This document shows, one piece after another, positions 7,241 to 16,331 of a DNA stretch of 64,000 nt. A program made the position numbers and the translations under genes. The notes beneath the pieces were generated by a model. The model saw only the letters and a list, made by a program, of their open reading frames with translations, did no database searches and was not told the DNA's origin. Origin of the DNA: Polluticaenibacter yanchengensis (GTDB lineage: Bacteria > Bacteroidota > Bacteroidia > Chitinophagales > Chitinophagaceae); NCBI GenBank assembly GCA_027854065.1, contig JAQGEF010000004.1, positions 186,001-250,000 on the forward strand, in the 5' to 3' direction. Every line of letters starts with the position of its first letter. Position 1 is the first letter of the stretch.

Positions 7241-9954
7241 TAAAATCTAAGATTAAAATTAATAAATGGGATAATATTGCCAATGATTGACATTTTGTAA
7301 CCTTCAATTCTGCCATTTTCCGAGATGAAATAAACAGAATACGGATTACGTCTTCCAAAAACATTATACAAACCTACTGACCATGAACTATGGGCTAGTT
7401 TTTTTACTTTATGATTTCCCTCGATGTTCATTACAAAATCTGTTCTGTAATAATCAGGAATTCTGTACGCGTTCCTGTCGGAATATAAAACCCTTTCAGA
7501 TCCTTCATAATAATATTTACCAATCGGCAATGTGATAGGTCTACCCGTACTATAAGTAGAGTTTACTGAAAAATTAAACCTGTGACTGGCTTTAAAATTG
7601 ATTAATACGGTGGCTTCATGCGGTTTGTCGTAATTAGCAGCATAATAATTGCCATTATTCACCATAAAGCCTTGCTGTGGATTATTGTTTTTTAGTTCAA
7701 TTCTGGAGTAAGTATATCCTATCCAGCCATTCCATCTTCCTGTTAATTTTTTAATTAACAACTCAATGCCGTAGGCTCTTCCATTCGTATTTACAACATC
7801 TCTTTCTATATTATGATTCAATATTAATTGAGCCCCCGGTTTATAATCCAGGTAATCTTTAATTTGCTTGTAGTAAACTTCTACAGAGGTTTCTATTGTA
7901 TTTGATGCTAAGTTTTTATAGGCCCCCAGGGAATATTGTATCCCTTTTTGTGGCTTAATATGCTCATCACTGAGTTTCCATATATCTGTTGGCGCCATCA
8001 TTGTGGTATTACTCAACATATGAATATACTGCGCCTGGGTATTAATACCGGCTTTAATGGAAAAGGTATTGTCCACTAAATAACGTAAAGAACTGCGGAT
8101 TTCAGGATAAAAATATGTTTTAACAATCTCTCCGGATGAAGTATTTTTTACGCTCTCAACAGTTCCTTCAGATATTGGGCCATTAGGGATATAAGTATAT
8201 GAAGGTTTACCACCCATTACCAATAAATTAGACAACCTTACGCCTCCGCTTAAAATTAATTTCTGACTGGCTTTGTAGCGATACGCAGCATAAATGGCAT
8301 TTTCAAATGCCGATTCTTTATGTAAAATATCGTCTACTACCTTTGAGCTATCCCCTGAACCAATATATTTACCAGGATTTAAATTATACCTGATGGTACT
8401 GAACCCAAAATCGATATCACTTTTACTATTAAAGATATAGTTGAACTCTGACCGGAAGTTTAATTGAGACAATTTATAAGATAAATCAAACGCATTATAT
8501 TTATTAAAATCGTTTCCTATTATATATTTATAATTATCATTAGCTAATATTAGGTTCCGGCTAAACTTCCTGCTTATTTTTTTATTCCACCTAAGGCTAA
8601 AGTTTAGATTATTATAGCCGAAAATGGTATCACTGGCAAGCTTAAACCTGTCCCTGCTATAATAAGCACTGAAAATAATTTTACTGGTACTGTCAAAATC
8701 ATGTGTAACGGCAAAGTTAAAGTCCTGGAAATTTGCCCTGCTCTTTTCATATTCGTCCGGTAAAAGTTTTAGCAACCAGTTGGCGTAGGTTGTTCTGCCG
8801 GCAAGGACAAATGAGGTCTTTTCTGACTTAATCGGGCCTTCTAAAGTAACACGGCTGGTAATTAAACCTAACCCCAGTGTTCCCGTCAGTTTCTTCTTAT
8901 TACCTTCCCTTGAGGTTACATCTAATACAGATGCTAGTCTGCCGCCAAACCTGGCAGGCATACTACTTTTATATAATTCAATATCTTTTACAATTTCAGG
9001 GTTGAAAGCACTAAACATCCCAAACAGGTGGGAAGGATTGTAGATTGTATTGTCATTGAACAAGATCAGGTTCTGATCTGCGGAACCACCTCTCACATTG
9101 AAGCCTGTACTTGCTTCCCCAACTGTTTTCACGCCTGGTAAAGAGGTGATTGCTCTTAATATATCAGGTTCGCCGAAGACGCTTGGAATTTTTTTAATCG
9201 TTTCTATATTCAGCTTCTCAACGCCCATTAATACAGTATTCACTTTAGATACTTTTTGCGCGGAAACCACTACATTTTTCAAGGTAGTAATTTTTTCAAG
9301 CATCTCGAAATTGAGCTCGCCGTCTTCATAAATGTTTAGTTTAAACTGAATTTCATGCATTCCATTACCAAGAATATTGAAAATGTACTTTCCGGGAGCT
9401 AACACCAAATTATAAAATCCGTTATTATCCGCATTCACACTGATACTATTGTTATAAATAACAGCATTGTCAATTGATTCTCCGGTCTTTTTGTTTTTAA
9501 TGTACCCTCTTAAAATAACCTGGGTCTTATTTGCAGATTTTCGACCAATAGTATATTCTTTAATTTCCATCAAAGTTTTGGTCTGTTTTTGTATATTCAG
9601 ATGATCGACATCTGCTATATCCAAATTCTTGTTGACATTTGCGAGGGAAATAATTTCCGAAAATTTTGTGATATAGATATTATCATCTATTAACGAAAAT
9701 TTCAGCTTGGTCTGATCGCCTAATAATTTAAAAATTTTATCTAAAGGCAGAGGCACCCTGTTAACTTCAACTTTCACAGTGTCTATATCTTTGTATCTAT
9801 AAAAGAATTTCTTGCCGGAATATTTTTCCAGCGTCCTTATTGTAGAAATTAAATCAAGTGAGTCTGCATTGAAGGAGTAATTTTGTGAATGAGCATTTAT
9901 AAATCCCATTATACTGCAAAACATGACCAAAAAGAATATATAGAATTTCTTCAT
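7240..9954 (-). CDS. TonB-dependent outer membrane receptor with N-terminal STN domain
   Basis: 904 residues. Signal peptide 1-23. Residues about 25-85 form an STN (secretin/TonB N-terminal) domain. Residues about 145-220 are a carboxypeptidase-regulatory-like beta-sandwich (VILRGYIKNKKTGESIDNA). The plug lies at about 255-345 (PGVKTVGEASTGFNVRGGS, then DIELYKSSMPARFGGRL), followed by the beta-barrel ending in NFNLRF with a terminal Phe. The STN domain is the signalling module used with FecR-type anti-sigma factors, but no fecI/fecR pair lies next to it. It is co-transcribed with DUF4249 and MG2 genes, the standard arrangement for this receptor class. The substrate is unknown. Confidence 0.92.
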   Translation of the reverse strand: MKKFYIFFLVMFCSIMGFINAHSQNYSFNADSLDLISTIRTLEKYSGKKFFYRYKDIDTVKVEVNRVPLPLDKIFKLLGDQTKLKFSLIDDNIYITKFSEIISLANVNKNLDIADVDHLNIQKQTKTLMEIKEYTIGRKSANKTQVILRGYIKNKKTGESIDNAVIYNNSISVNADNNGFYNLVLAPGKYIFNILGNGMHEIQFKLNIYEDGELNFEMLEKITTLKNVVVSAQKVSKVNTVLMGVEKLNIETIKKIPSVFGEPDILRAITSLPGVKTVGEASTGFNVRGGSADQNLILFNDNTIYNPSHLFGMFSAFNPEIVKDIELYKSSMPARFGGRLASVLDVTSREGNKKKLTGTLGLGLITSRVTLEGPIKSEKTSFVLAGRTTYANWLLKLLPDEYEKSRANFQDFNFAVTHDFDSTSKIIFSAYYSRDRFKLASDTIFGYNNLNFSLRWNKKISRKFSRNLILANDNYKYIIGNDFNKYNAFDLSYKLSQLNFRSEFNYIFNSKSDIDFGFSTIRYNLNPGKYIGSGDSSKVVDDILHKESAFENAIYAAYRYKASQKLILSGGVRLSNLLVMGGKPSYTYIPNGPISEGTVESVKNTSSGEIVKTYFYPEIRSSLRYLVDNTFSIKAGINTQAQYIHMLSNTTMMAPTDIWKLSDEHIKPQKGIQYSLGAYKNLASNTIETSVEVYYKQIKDYLDYKPGAQLILNHNIERDVVNTNGRAYGIELLIKKLTGRWNGWIGYTYSRIELKNNNPQQGFMVNNGNYYAANYDKPHEATVLINFKASHRFNFSVNSTYSTGRPITLPIGKYYYEGSERVLYSDRNAYRIPDYYRTDFVMNIEGNHKVKKLAHSSWSVGLYNVFGRRNPYSVYFISENGRIEGYKMSIIGNIIPFINFNLRF

Positions 9955-9972
9955 AATAGTTTAGTTCAAGAA

Positions 9973-10668
9973 TTATAACTCGGAATAGTATTGTACCATT
10001 GCTTTTATTGCCTGCGCACTTGAAAGATTCTTAAACTTATCGTTATCCTTATAATAAGCCTTTAATTCTTTGCGCTTCTCAGAAAATAAATTAATCACTC
10101 CCTTTGCTGAAGAAACTGAAACCACTTTTCCATCTTTATAGATATAACAGTTCGAATTATATTTATATTCTCTTTCAAGAGAATTATTTATGATATTTTC
10201 TTCTAATTCTTTATTGTGATCAATAATTAAGCTTGCTTTATCCGTTTCAAACACTTCATAAAGTTTCGCTTTCTTTTTAACAGACAGTTTGTTAATATTT
10301 TCAAAATACTTAAATGCAGATTTGCCAACTTTAACAGAGTCTATACGTTCGCTCTGTAAAACAATCCAGTTTCCATTTTCTGATTTTACAATGAATTCAT
10401 TATTGACAATATCAAAATGAAAAATCACGTTTCCGTAATATTTTCCATTGTAATAAAAGTCAGATTTTTCAAATTCGGAATCTAAAAACGGGGATCCTTT
10501 TATAGTACTCATTGGGAAATAGAACATTCTGCCTGACCAAAAATCGGCATTCTGAGAGTTTACTAACTCTTTAGATTTTTGTTCAATAAATGAATTCTGA
10601 GAAAACAAGTTAAATTGAAGGCTAAGAAGAATTAGAAATAATAAGCCTTTTTTAAAATTATGCTTCAT
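9973..10668 (-). CDS. Secreted protein of unknown function, first gene of the TonB operon
   Basis: 231 residues; I do not recognise a family. There is a signal peptide (1-24, ending NLFSQ). The mature part is rich in Lys, Asn, Phe and Tyr, with alternating beta-strand-like segments (YYNGKYYGNVIFHFDIVNNEFIV is a typical stretch) and a basic C-terminal helix. No cysteine-based lipobox is present, so it is periplasmic or secreted. The gap to the receptor gene is 18 nt, so it belongs to the same transcript and probably serves the same uptake system. Confidence 0.6.
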   Translation of the reverse strand: MKHNFKKGLLFLILLSLQFNLFSQNSFIEQKSKELVNSQNADFWSGRMFYFPMSTIKGSPFLDSEFEKSDFYYNGKYYGNVIFHFDIVNNEFIVKSENGNWIVLQSERIDSVKVGKSAFKYFENINKLSVKKKAKLYEVFETDKASLIIDHNKELEENIINNSLEREYKYNSNCYIYKDGKVVSVSSAKGVINLFSEKRKELKAYYKDNDKFKNLSSAQAIKAMVQYYSEL

Positions 10669-10701
10669 TCCTGTAGTTAATTAAATCGAAATAGATATAT
10701 A

Positions 10702-10728
10702 ATTTTCAATATATTAAATATTGAAAAT
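10702..10728 (-). promoter_or_regulatory. AT-rich 11-bp dyad upstream of the TonB operon
   Basis: ATTTTCAATAT (10702-10712) and ATATTGAAAAT (10718-10728) are perfect inverted repeats separated by five bases. They lie 34-60 bp upstream of the first start codon of the operon. With no GC pairs to stabilise an RNA hairpin and no T-run role, a protein-binding operator is a fair guess. Confidence 0.35.
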
Positions 10729-10748
10729 ATCAGAAAGCCTAAAAGAAT

Positions 10749-10778
10749 AAAAGCTGACATAATGTTATGTCAGCTTTT
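10749..10778. terminator. Terminator of the SusC/SusD operon
   Basis: AAAAGCTGACATAA (10749-10762) and TTATGTCAGCTTTT (10765-10778) are perfect inverse complements with T-rich flanks on both sides. It sits 22 nt past the SusD stop and separates this operon from the following one. Confidence 0.8.
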
Positions 10779-10800
10779 ATATTGATCGAATAAAAATAGA

Positions 10801-12297
10801 TTAATTATTTAAATTCGGATTATTTAAAACCTCTTGTTGCGGAATTTCAAAAGTTAAACGAGGGTCATTGTAAGGAATACTTTGACCTGCCAAGAACAAA
10901 TGGTTTGAACCTCTTGTTAAAGTTCTCTTGTCGCGTTTTAAAGCCAGATATACTTTACCTTCACCCCATAACTCAATCCTGGTTTGCAGGTAGATTTCAT
11001 CTTTTAAAGCTTGCCCGGCTAAAGCATCAATGTAAGACAGATTTGTGATCCTGTCTGCCAGGTATGATTTCAATGTAGTTTTAGCTTCTGCATCTTTATT
11101 CAAATAAGCATTTGCTTCAGCATTCAGTAAGTAAAACTCATCTGCACGCATATAGATGTTATCTGTTTCTACATATCTGGCACCACCGGCAGTTCTTGCA
11201 GGAGCAAAGAATTTGTTAACCGGTTGTAACTGATATTGAGCACCTGGCGCAGCAAACTGAGCTTTTCTTGCATCATCAGATCTAATAGCATCGTAAAGAC
11301 CTCTGTCTATTCTTTTAGGATCACCAGCCCATGCATAACTATAAGTGAATTGATCTACCTGGCCCCACCAAGAAATTAAGTTCAATCCTTGGTCCAATGT
11401 TAAATCTACCCCCCACATCCAACTTGGAGCTGTTACTTTATTAAACCCGGCAGTAGCTATATTCGTTCCATCATAAACATAATATGCTTTTGTTGTCTTT
11501 GGATATGCTGCCATTATTTCACTCGTTAAAGTCTGAACTTTGGTCCAATCCTCATTTGTTCCTCTTGCTGCCAACACATAACATAATAAACCTTTCGCTA
11601 CATTTTGATCTATTTGATCTTTCGTCGTTCTGGTAAATCCGTTTAATAAAGTGATAGCTTCATTCAGATCCTGGATCATGAAACTCCAAATCTCAGCTGC
11701 AGTTCTTTTAGGTTGATTCAGGAAAGTAGGATCTGCAGTATTATAAAGCGGCAGTATCTTTTCAGAACCGTCTCCATATGATTTTGCATATAATTGACTT
11801 AAGTAAAAATATGCATAAGCACGCATCGCTTTAGCTTGTCCCATTGTACGCGCATTACCACCGGTCGGAGTCGCATTGGTTCCACCTAAAATGTCAATAA
11901 TTGTGTTTGCACCATATACCTGACGATAGAAATATCTGAAAGGAACATAACATGGATTGGTAGTAAAATTGATTGGTGCCGAATAGTTGGCAATATTCGA
12001 ATACCAACCATAGTTAGTACCTGCTAAAACCATATCTGATTGCAACATATCTGTGTATATATCAATTCCCTTCTGACCAAAGTCATCGTGACCAGTTGTT
12101 CCGCCAACCGCAGGTGTAAACATTGTGGTATAAAGACCGGCAACATTTCCGTTCAATAAAGACGGATCTTGTAAAGCTGCTTCACCTAATTGTTCAGGTG
12201 TAGTGAACTCTGAAGGTAAGGCCTTTAAAAAGTCTTTTTTACAACCACCAATAGCAACAGCCGCTATGATAGGTATAAATAAAAATTTCTTTGTCAT
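10801..12297 (-). CDS. SusD/RagB family nutrient-binding outer membrane lipoprotein
   Basis: 498 residues. The lipobox AIGGC places the lipidated cysteine at residue 19; KKDFLKALP follows, the usual SusD mature N-terminus. Family features include a RAYAYFYLSQLYAKSYGDG-type TPR helix (about 155-173), AEIWSFMIQDLNEAI, and a C-terminal IELWGEGKVYLALKR segment. SusD lipoproteins lid the SusC channel at the cell surface and capture oligosaccharides or peptides. It lies 23 nt downstream of its SusC partner in one operon. No glycoside hydrolase, peptidase or sigma/anti-sigma gene adjoins, so the substrate cannot be predicted. Confidence 0.95.
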   Translation of the reverse strand: MTKKFLFIPIIAAVAIGGCKKDFLKALPSEFTTPEQLGEAALQDPSLLNGNVAGLYTTMFTPAVGGTTGHDDFGQKGIDIYTDMLQSDMVLAGTNYGWYSNIANYSAPINFTTNPCYVPFRYFYRQVYGANTIIDILGGTNATPTGGNARTMGQAKAMRAYAYFYLSQLYAKSYGDGSEKILPLYNTADPTFLNQPKRTAAEIWSFMIQDLNEAITLLNGFTRTTKDQIDQNVAKGLLCYVLAARGTNEDWTKVQTLTSEIMAAYPKTTKAYYVYDGTNIATAGFNKVTAPSWMWGVDLTLDQGLNLISWWGQVDQFTYSYAWAGDPKRIDRGLYDAIRSDDARKAQFAAPGAQYQLQPVNKFFAPARTAGGARYVETDNIYMRADEFYLLNAEANAYLNKDAEAKTTLKSYLADRITNLSYIDALAGQALKDEIYLQTRIELWGEGKVYLALKRDKRTLTRGSNHLFLAGQSIPYNDPRLTFEIPQQEVLNNPNLNN

Positions 12298-12320
12298 ATT
12301 ATCTATTTAATAAGATTATT

Positions 12321-15300
12321 TTAAAATTTAACTTTAACACCAGCAGTGATTGTCGATAGTGGTGAATATCTGTAAGTATCAGAACTACCTGTTTCTGATG
12401 TAGATGGATTAAAGCCTCTGCGTGCAGCGCCTAACCATAAGTTGTCTCCTGAAGCGAAAATTGTTGCTTGTTGAATTCCTACTTTATTAGTTAAAGAAGC
12501 AGGGATTGTATAAGCCAATCTTACATTATTTAAAGAGATGAAGTCTGCTTTTGTTAAAAATCTGGTAGAGGCACCTAAACTATTTGGCGTTTGGTTGTTA
12601 GACAACATTGGAACATTTGTTACATCACCGGCAGCCTGCCATCTTGCGAAGATGTCTCTATGCCAGTTATTACCACCAGCAGCACCGCTTCCCATTAAAC
12701 CTGCATATACATTATCGTATGAATAACCACCAATATTGTACAGGAATTGCACCGCAAGGCTAAACCCTTTGTAGCCAGCATTCAAATTGATACCGCCACG
12801 TAATTTAGGTAAAGATGATTTTCCAACATAATATTGAGTAGCCTGAGCAAAAGTACTTGTTACACCTTCTTTCAGGGTTCCTACTTTATCCGGATTTTGA
12901 TTATAAAACTGTTGTAAGTTTATAACTTGTTCGCCGGCATCGAATGCACCGTTACCGTTTGCATCTTCATAAAACACTTTATACTGAGATAAACCAGTTG
13001 CAGGGTTTACGCCAACAAAATCTCTCATATAGTAATCATACACAGAGTTTCCTTTAGCATAAGCGTAACTGCCTTGAATATCCAACAGTTTATCTCCATT
13101 GATGGATGGGTCATAAGGCATTCTGATAATTCTGTTACTGAAGTTTTCTCCGTTAACCGTTAAATCAATGAACGCATCTTTAGTTTTCAGGATGTGACCT
13201 GTTAAGTCGAACTCAATACCTGTATTTCTTAATTGACCATCATTTACAGTAATATTCGCATAACCATTAGAAATACCTACTGACCTGTTGAAAATCATAT
13301 TGGAGGTATTCTTGATGTAGTAATCAACAGAACCTGTGATAAATTTACCCAGGTTAAACTCTGCACCTACCTGGAACATTTTGGAAGACTCCCATGTTAA
13401 TAGAGCATTACCAGGAGTTGGTACACCAAATGATGGATTACCATTCAGGTTACTGATATTAATACGGTCATAACCAGGGTAGTATCCTAGACCTGATTGA
13501 TCACCTAATATACCATAGCTCGCCTTTAGTTTTAAATAGTCTAAGATTTTACTTTGGTTTAAGAACTTTTCTTTAGTAACAACCCATGCTAAACCAACAG
13601 AACCAAAAGTACCCCAAGGTTCTCCTTTATAAAATCTTGAAGAACCGTCTCTTCTTATTGTACCGGATAAATAATATTTACTGTCAAAATCGTAGTTTGC
13701 CTGAGCAAAATAACTTTCCAGCCTGTTTAAGTCTGTAAATGATCCTACAGCACCCGGAATCTTAACAATGGCATTATCTAAATTAAGACCATAATTATCA
13801 ACAAGGTTTTGTCCTCCTGCTGAAGCTGATGTAAATTTATATTTAGTCGCTTCATGCGCTGCCAATACTTCTAAATTATGAACTCTGGCAAATTTGCGTG
13901 AATAACGAAGCATGTTTAACAAATTCAAATTCATCATATCAGTTCTTGTATGAAATAATGAACCTTTTTGTCCGGCCGCAGAACCATAAAATTTATTGTT
14001 ACGTGTAACTGCTAAGTTATTGTAATACTGAACGCCTAGTCTGTTATCAAAAGTCAGGTGTTTAGTAATTTTAAAATCAAAAGAAATATTTGCTGTTAAT
14101 TCATTACGGGTAGAACGGGATGTATTATAAGTAGCGTCTGCAATGGCGTTTGTTAAACCACCAAAACCACGTTGAGTTCCGTTACCTGCACCATAATCAA
14201 ATTCATATCCACCAAAAATGGTATCAGCAACAGGAACGCCTGTTGATGGGTTACGCAAGTACAGTGGATAGATAGAAGGAATATTATCTACAAACCAGAA
14301 TACGCTGTTTGAAGAACTTCCCTGTCCATTATTATTAGTTTCTGCATTAGCGTAGTTAACATTAAGTTTTGTTGACAACCACGGTTTTACTTCGTGATTC
14401 AGATTTACCCTACCACTCAAACGTTTGAAGTTAGAATTAATGGAGTAACCTTTATCTTCCAAATAACCAATTGAAGTAAAGTAGTTTGTTTTAGCATCAC
14501 CACCCCCTAACTTAATATTAGCTTCAGTTCTGTTTGATGACTGAAAAGCATAATCTTCCCAGTTTTCAGGACTCCATTTACGCGTTACACCGCTACGAAC
14601 CTGGCGAGTTGTCGGATCAATTAAATCGGCAACAGATGCAACATTCCACATATTGTATGCCGGACTGATACCGTTTGCACTAAATAAGCGGCTGTTAGCA
14701 AAAGCAACAGGATCTGCATTACCAGTTAACACACCGTGATTATAAATTGATTCCCAAGCTAAACCGATGTATTCTTCCGGAGATTTAATAACATCATATC
14801 TTGGCAATAATGCCATATTTGAACCATACTTAACATCAACCTCGATAAATGATTTCTTAGACTTTCCGGAAAGTGTAGTGATAACGATAACACCATTCGC
14901 ACCGCGTGAACCATATATGGAAGTTGCTGCTGCATCTTTCAAAACAGTCATAGAAGCAATATCTGCCGGGTTAATGGTATTCAGGTTTCCTGAGTAAGGT
15001 ACACCATCAACAACATATAATGGAGAGCGGTTACCATTTACAGAACCGATACCACGAATACGGATTGTTGCGGAAGTACCTGGCTGACCAGAAGTATTGA
15101 TCACACGGACACCTGCAACTTCACCGGCTAATGCCTGAGATACGTTAGAAACACTTTTGTTATACAATTGTTCGCCTGAAACCTGCTTGGCAGAACCCGT
15201 AAACGCTTCTTTTGTTGTAGTACTATAACCTACCACAACAACCTCATCCGTACTGGCAGCCACAGCTGTTAAACTTACATTATAAGTAGACAGAGAACCG

Positions 15301-15548
15301 ATTGTAATTTCTTTTTCCCCTTGCCCTACATAGGAAATGACTAAAGACTTAGAACCCTCCGGTGCTGTAATTGTATAATTACCATTAGCATCAGTAGTTG
15401 TACCTACCCTGGTTCCTTTAACAACAACAGATGCACCCGAAATCGGAGCACCGTTCTCGTCAGTTACTTTACCTGTTATTTTCTTCTGAGCCCACACTGA
15501 CACAGATAAAAACATTAAAGTAACTACGTTTAATAGAACTTTCTTCAT
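12321..15548 (-). CDS. SusC/RagA family TonB-linked outer membrane transporter
   Basis: 1075 residues. Signal peptide ends VWAQ. Residues about 22-105 form a carboxypeptidase-regulatory-like domain (KITGKVTDENGAPISGASV), followed by the SusC signature DEVVVVGYSTTTKE. The plug (about 115-225) contains SQALAGEVAGVRV, IRIRGIGSVNGNRSPLYVVD and ATSIYGSRGANGVIVITT. The remainder is a 22-strand barrel ending VKVKF. It imports ligands bound by the SusD lipoprotein encoded just downstream, powered by TonB/ExbBD. No STN domain is present, unlike the receptor at 7240-9954. Confidence 0.96.
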   Translation of the reverse strand: MKKVLLNVVTLMFLSVSVWAQKKITGKVTDENGAPISGASVVVKGTRVGTTTDANGNYTITAPEGSKSLVISYVGQGEKEITIGSLSTYNVSLTAVAASTDEVVVVGYSTTTKEAFTGSAKQVSGEQLYNKSVSNVSQALAGEVAGVRVINTSGQPGTSATIRIRGIGSVNGNRSPLYVVDGVPYSGNLNTINPADIASMTVLKDAAATSIYGSRGANGVIVITTLSGKSKKSFIEVDVKYGSNMALLPRYDVIKSPEEYIGLAWESIYNHGVLTGNADPVAFANSRLFSANGISPAYNMWNVASVADLIDPTTRQVRSGVTRKWSPENWEDYAFQSSNRTEANIKLGGGDAKTNYFTSIGYLEDKGYSINSNFKRLSGRVNLNHEVKPWLSTKLNVNYANAETNNNGQGSSSNSVFWFVDNIPSIYPLYLRNPSTGVPVADTIFGGYEFDYGAGNGTQRGFGGLTNAIADATYNTSRSTRNELTANISFDFKITKHLTFDNRLGVQYYNNLAVTRNNKFYGSAAGQKGSLFHTRTDMMNLNLLNMLRYSRKFARVHNLEVLAAHEATKYKFTSASAGGQNLVDNYGLNLDNAIVKIPGAVGSFTDLNRLESYFAQANYDFDSKYYLSGTIRRDGSSRFYKGEPWGTFGSVGLAWVVTKEKFLNQSKILDYLKLKASYGILGDQSGLGYYPGYDRINISNLNGNPSFGVPTPGNALLTWESSKMFQVGAEFNLGKFITGSVDYYIKNTSNMIFNRSVGISNGYANITVNDGQLRNTGIEFDLTGHILKTKDAFIDLTVNGENFSNRIIRMPYDPSINGDKLLDIQGSYAYAKGNSVYDYYMRDFVGVNPATGLSQYKVFYEDANGNGAFDAGEQVINLQQFYNQNPDKVGTLKEGVTSTFAQATQYYVGKSSLPKLRGGINLNAGYKGFSLAVQFLYNIGGYSYDNVYAGLMGSGAAGGNNWHRDIFARWQAAGDVTNVPMLSNNQTPNSLGASTRFLTKADFISLNNVRLAYTIPASLTNKVGIQQATIFASGDNLWLGAARRGFNPSTSETGSSDTYRYSPLSTITAGVKVKF

Positions 15549-16270
15549 GTTTAGATTTGTTTATTAATAGTTTTTTTAGTACCGAATGAACCATCCCAAT
15601 TCATTTCGAGGTAGCGAATATCCCAAATTAAAATTTAACAAAAAAATTAAATTCACTCAATGTTGTATTAACATTCACCAATTTTCCTTAACGTTATGAC
15701 AACAGTTTTTATAATTCCGCTGCACGAATTTACATTTCCTTAAGATTTTTATTTTCTTCAATACTTGCACCAACAGGAAATTAATTATCAAATTAAAATT
15801 CCATATTTAAATTTTTAGCTAAAAAACAAGGCGTATATTGAATAATTATCAATTATTCATCTTTAGGCAGAAAGATATTTGATGTTATTTAATTATAATC
15901 TTAGTTAAAAAATATCATCCTAATGTTATTTTTTTATGATGCCGTTTAATTAACATTTATAAACAACAAATAATTATTAAAATAAATATATCAAGATTAT
16001 TTAGACAAAAAGCGCTGAAGATTTAATATATAAAAGACCCTATTTTCCATTTTTTATAATGACAATCATCAATTCTGCATTTTTAACAGCGGAAAATTTG
16101 AGAGAATTGCCTAATGCACAAGAAGTTGAGTGCTTTGATGAATATTAAATACAGTACCGAAAGCTGCTTTCAGTCAGAAAAGAAACCAAAATGACTATCC
16201 ATTTCGGTAAAATACATCAGGGTTAAGAATAACATCGCCATATAAAAGCCACATGATCCAATAAATTAAA
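15549..16270. other. Long AT-rich gap upstream of the SusC/SusD operon
   Basis: About 720 bp, strongly AT-rich, with several oligo-A/T runs. It should carry the susC promoter; the best minus-strand -7-like string (TAATTTGGG, complement near 15620-15630) fits only loosely. One 29-codon frame (16059-16148) exists but has no recognisable ribosome-binding or family support. No copy of the dispersed element is present here. Confidence 0.4.
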
Positions 16271-16320
16271 GCAGGCATTAATAAAGTCAGTGGTTAATAA
16301 CAATGCCTATTAATGCCTGC
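16271..16320 (-). terminator. Terminator-like hairpin after the amidohydrolase operon
   Basis: GCAGGCATTAATA (16271-16283) and TATTAATGCCTGC (16308-16320) are perfect inverse complements around a 24-nt loop. On the minus strand the stem is followed by TTTAATTTAT. It lies 11 nt past the stop of the minus-strand gene. Confidence 0.65.
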
Positions 16321-16331
16321 TAAATACTGGC

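Noticed and set aside
16059..16148. 29-codon frame in the susC upstream gap
   Set aside because: Possible small peptide, but nothing beyond start and stop supports it in AT-rich DNA; left uncalled.
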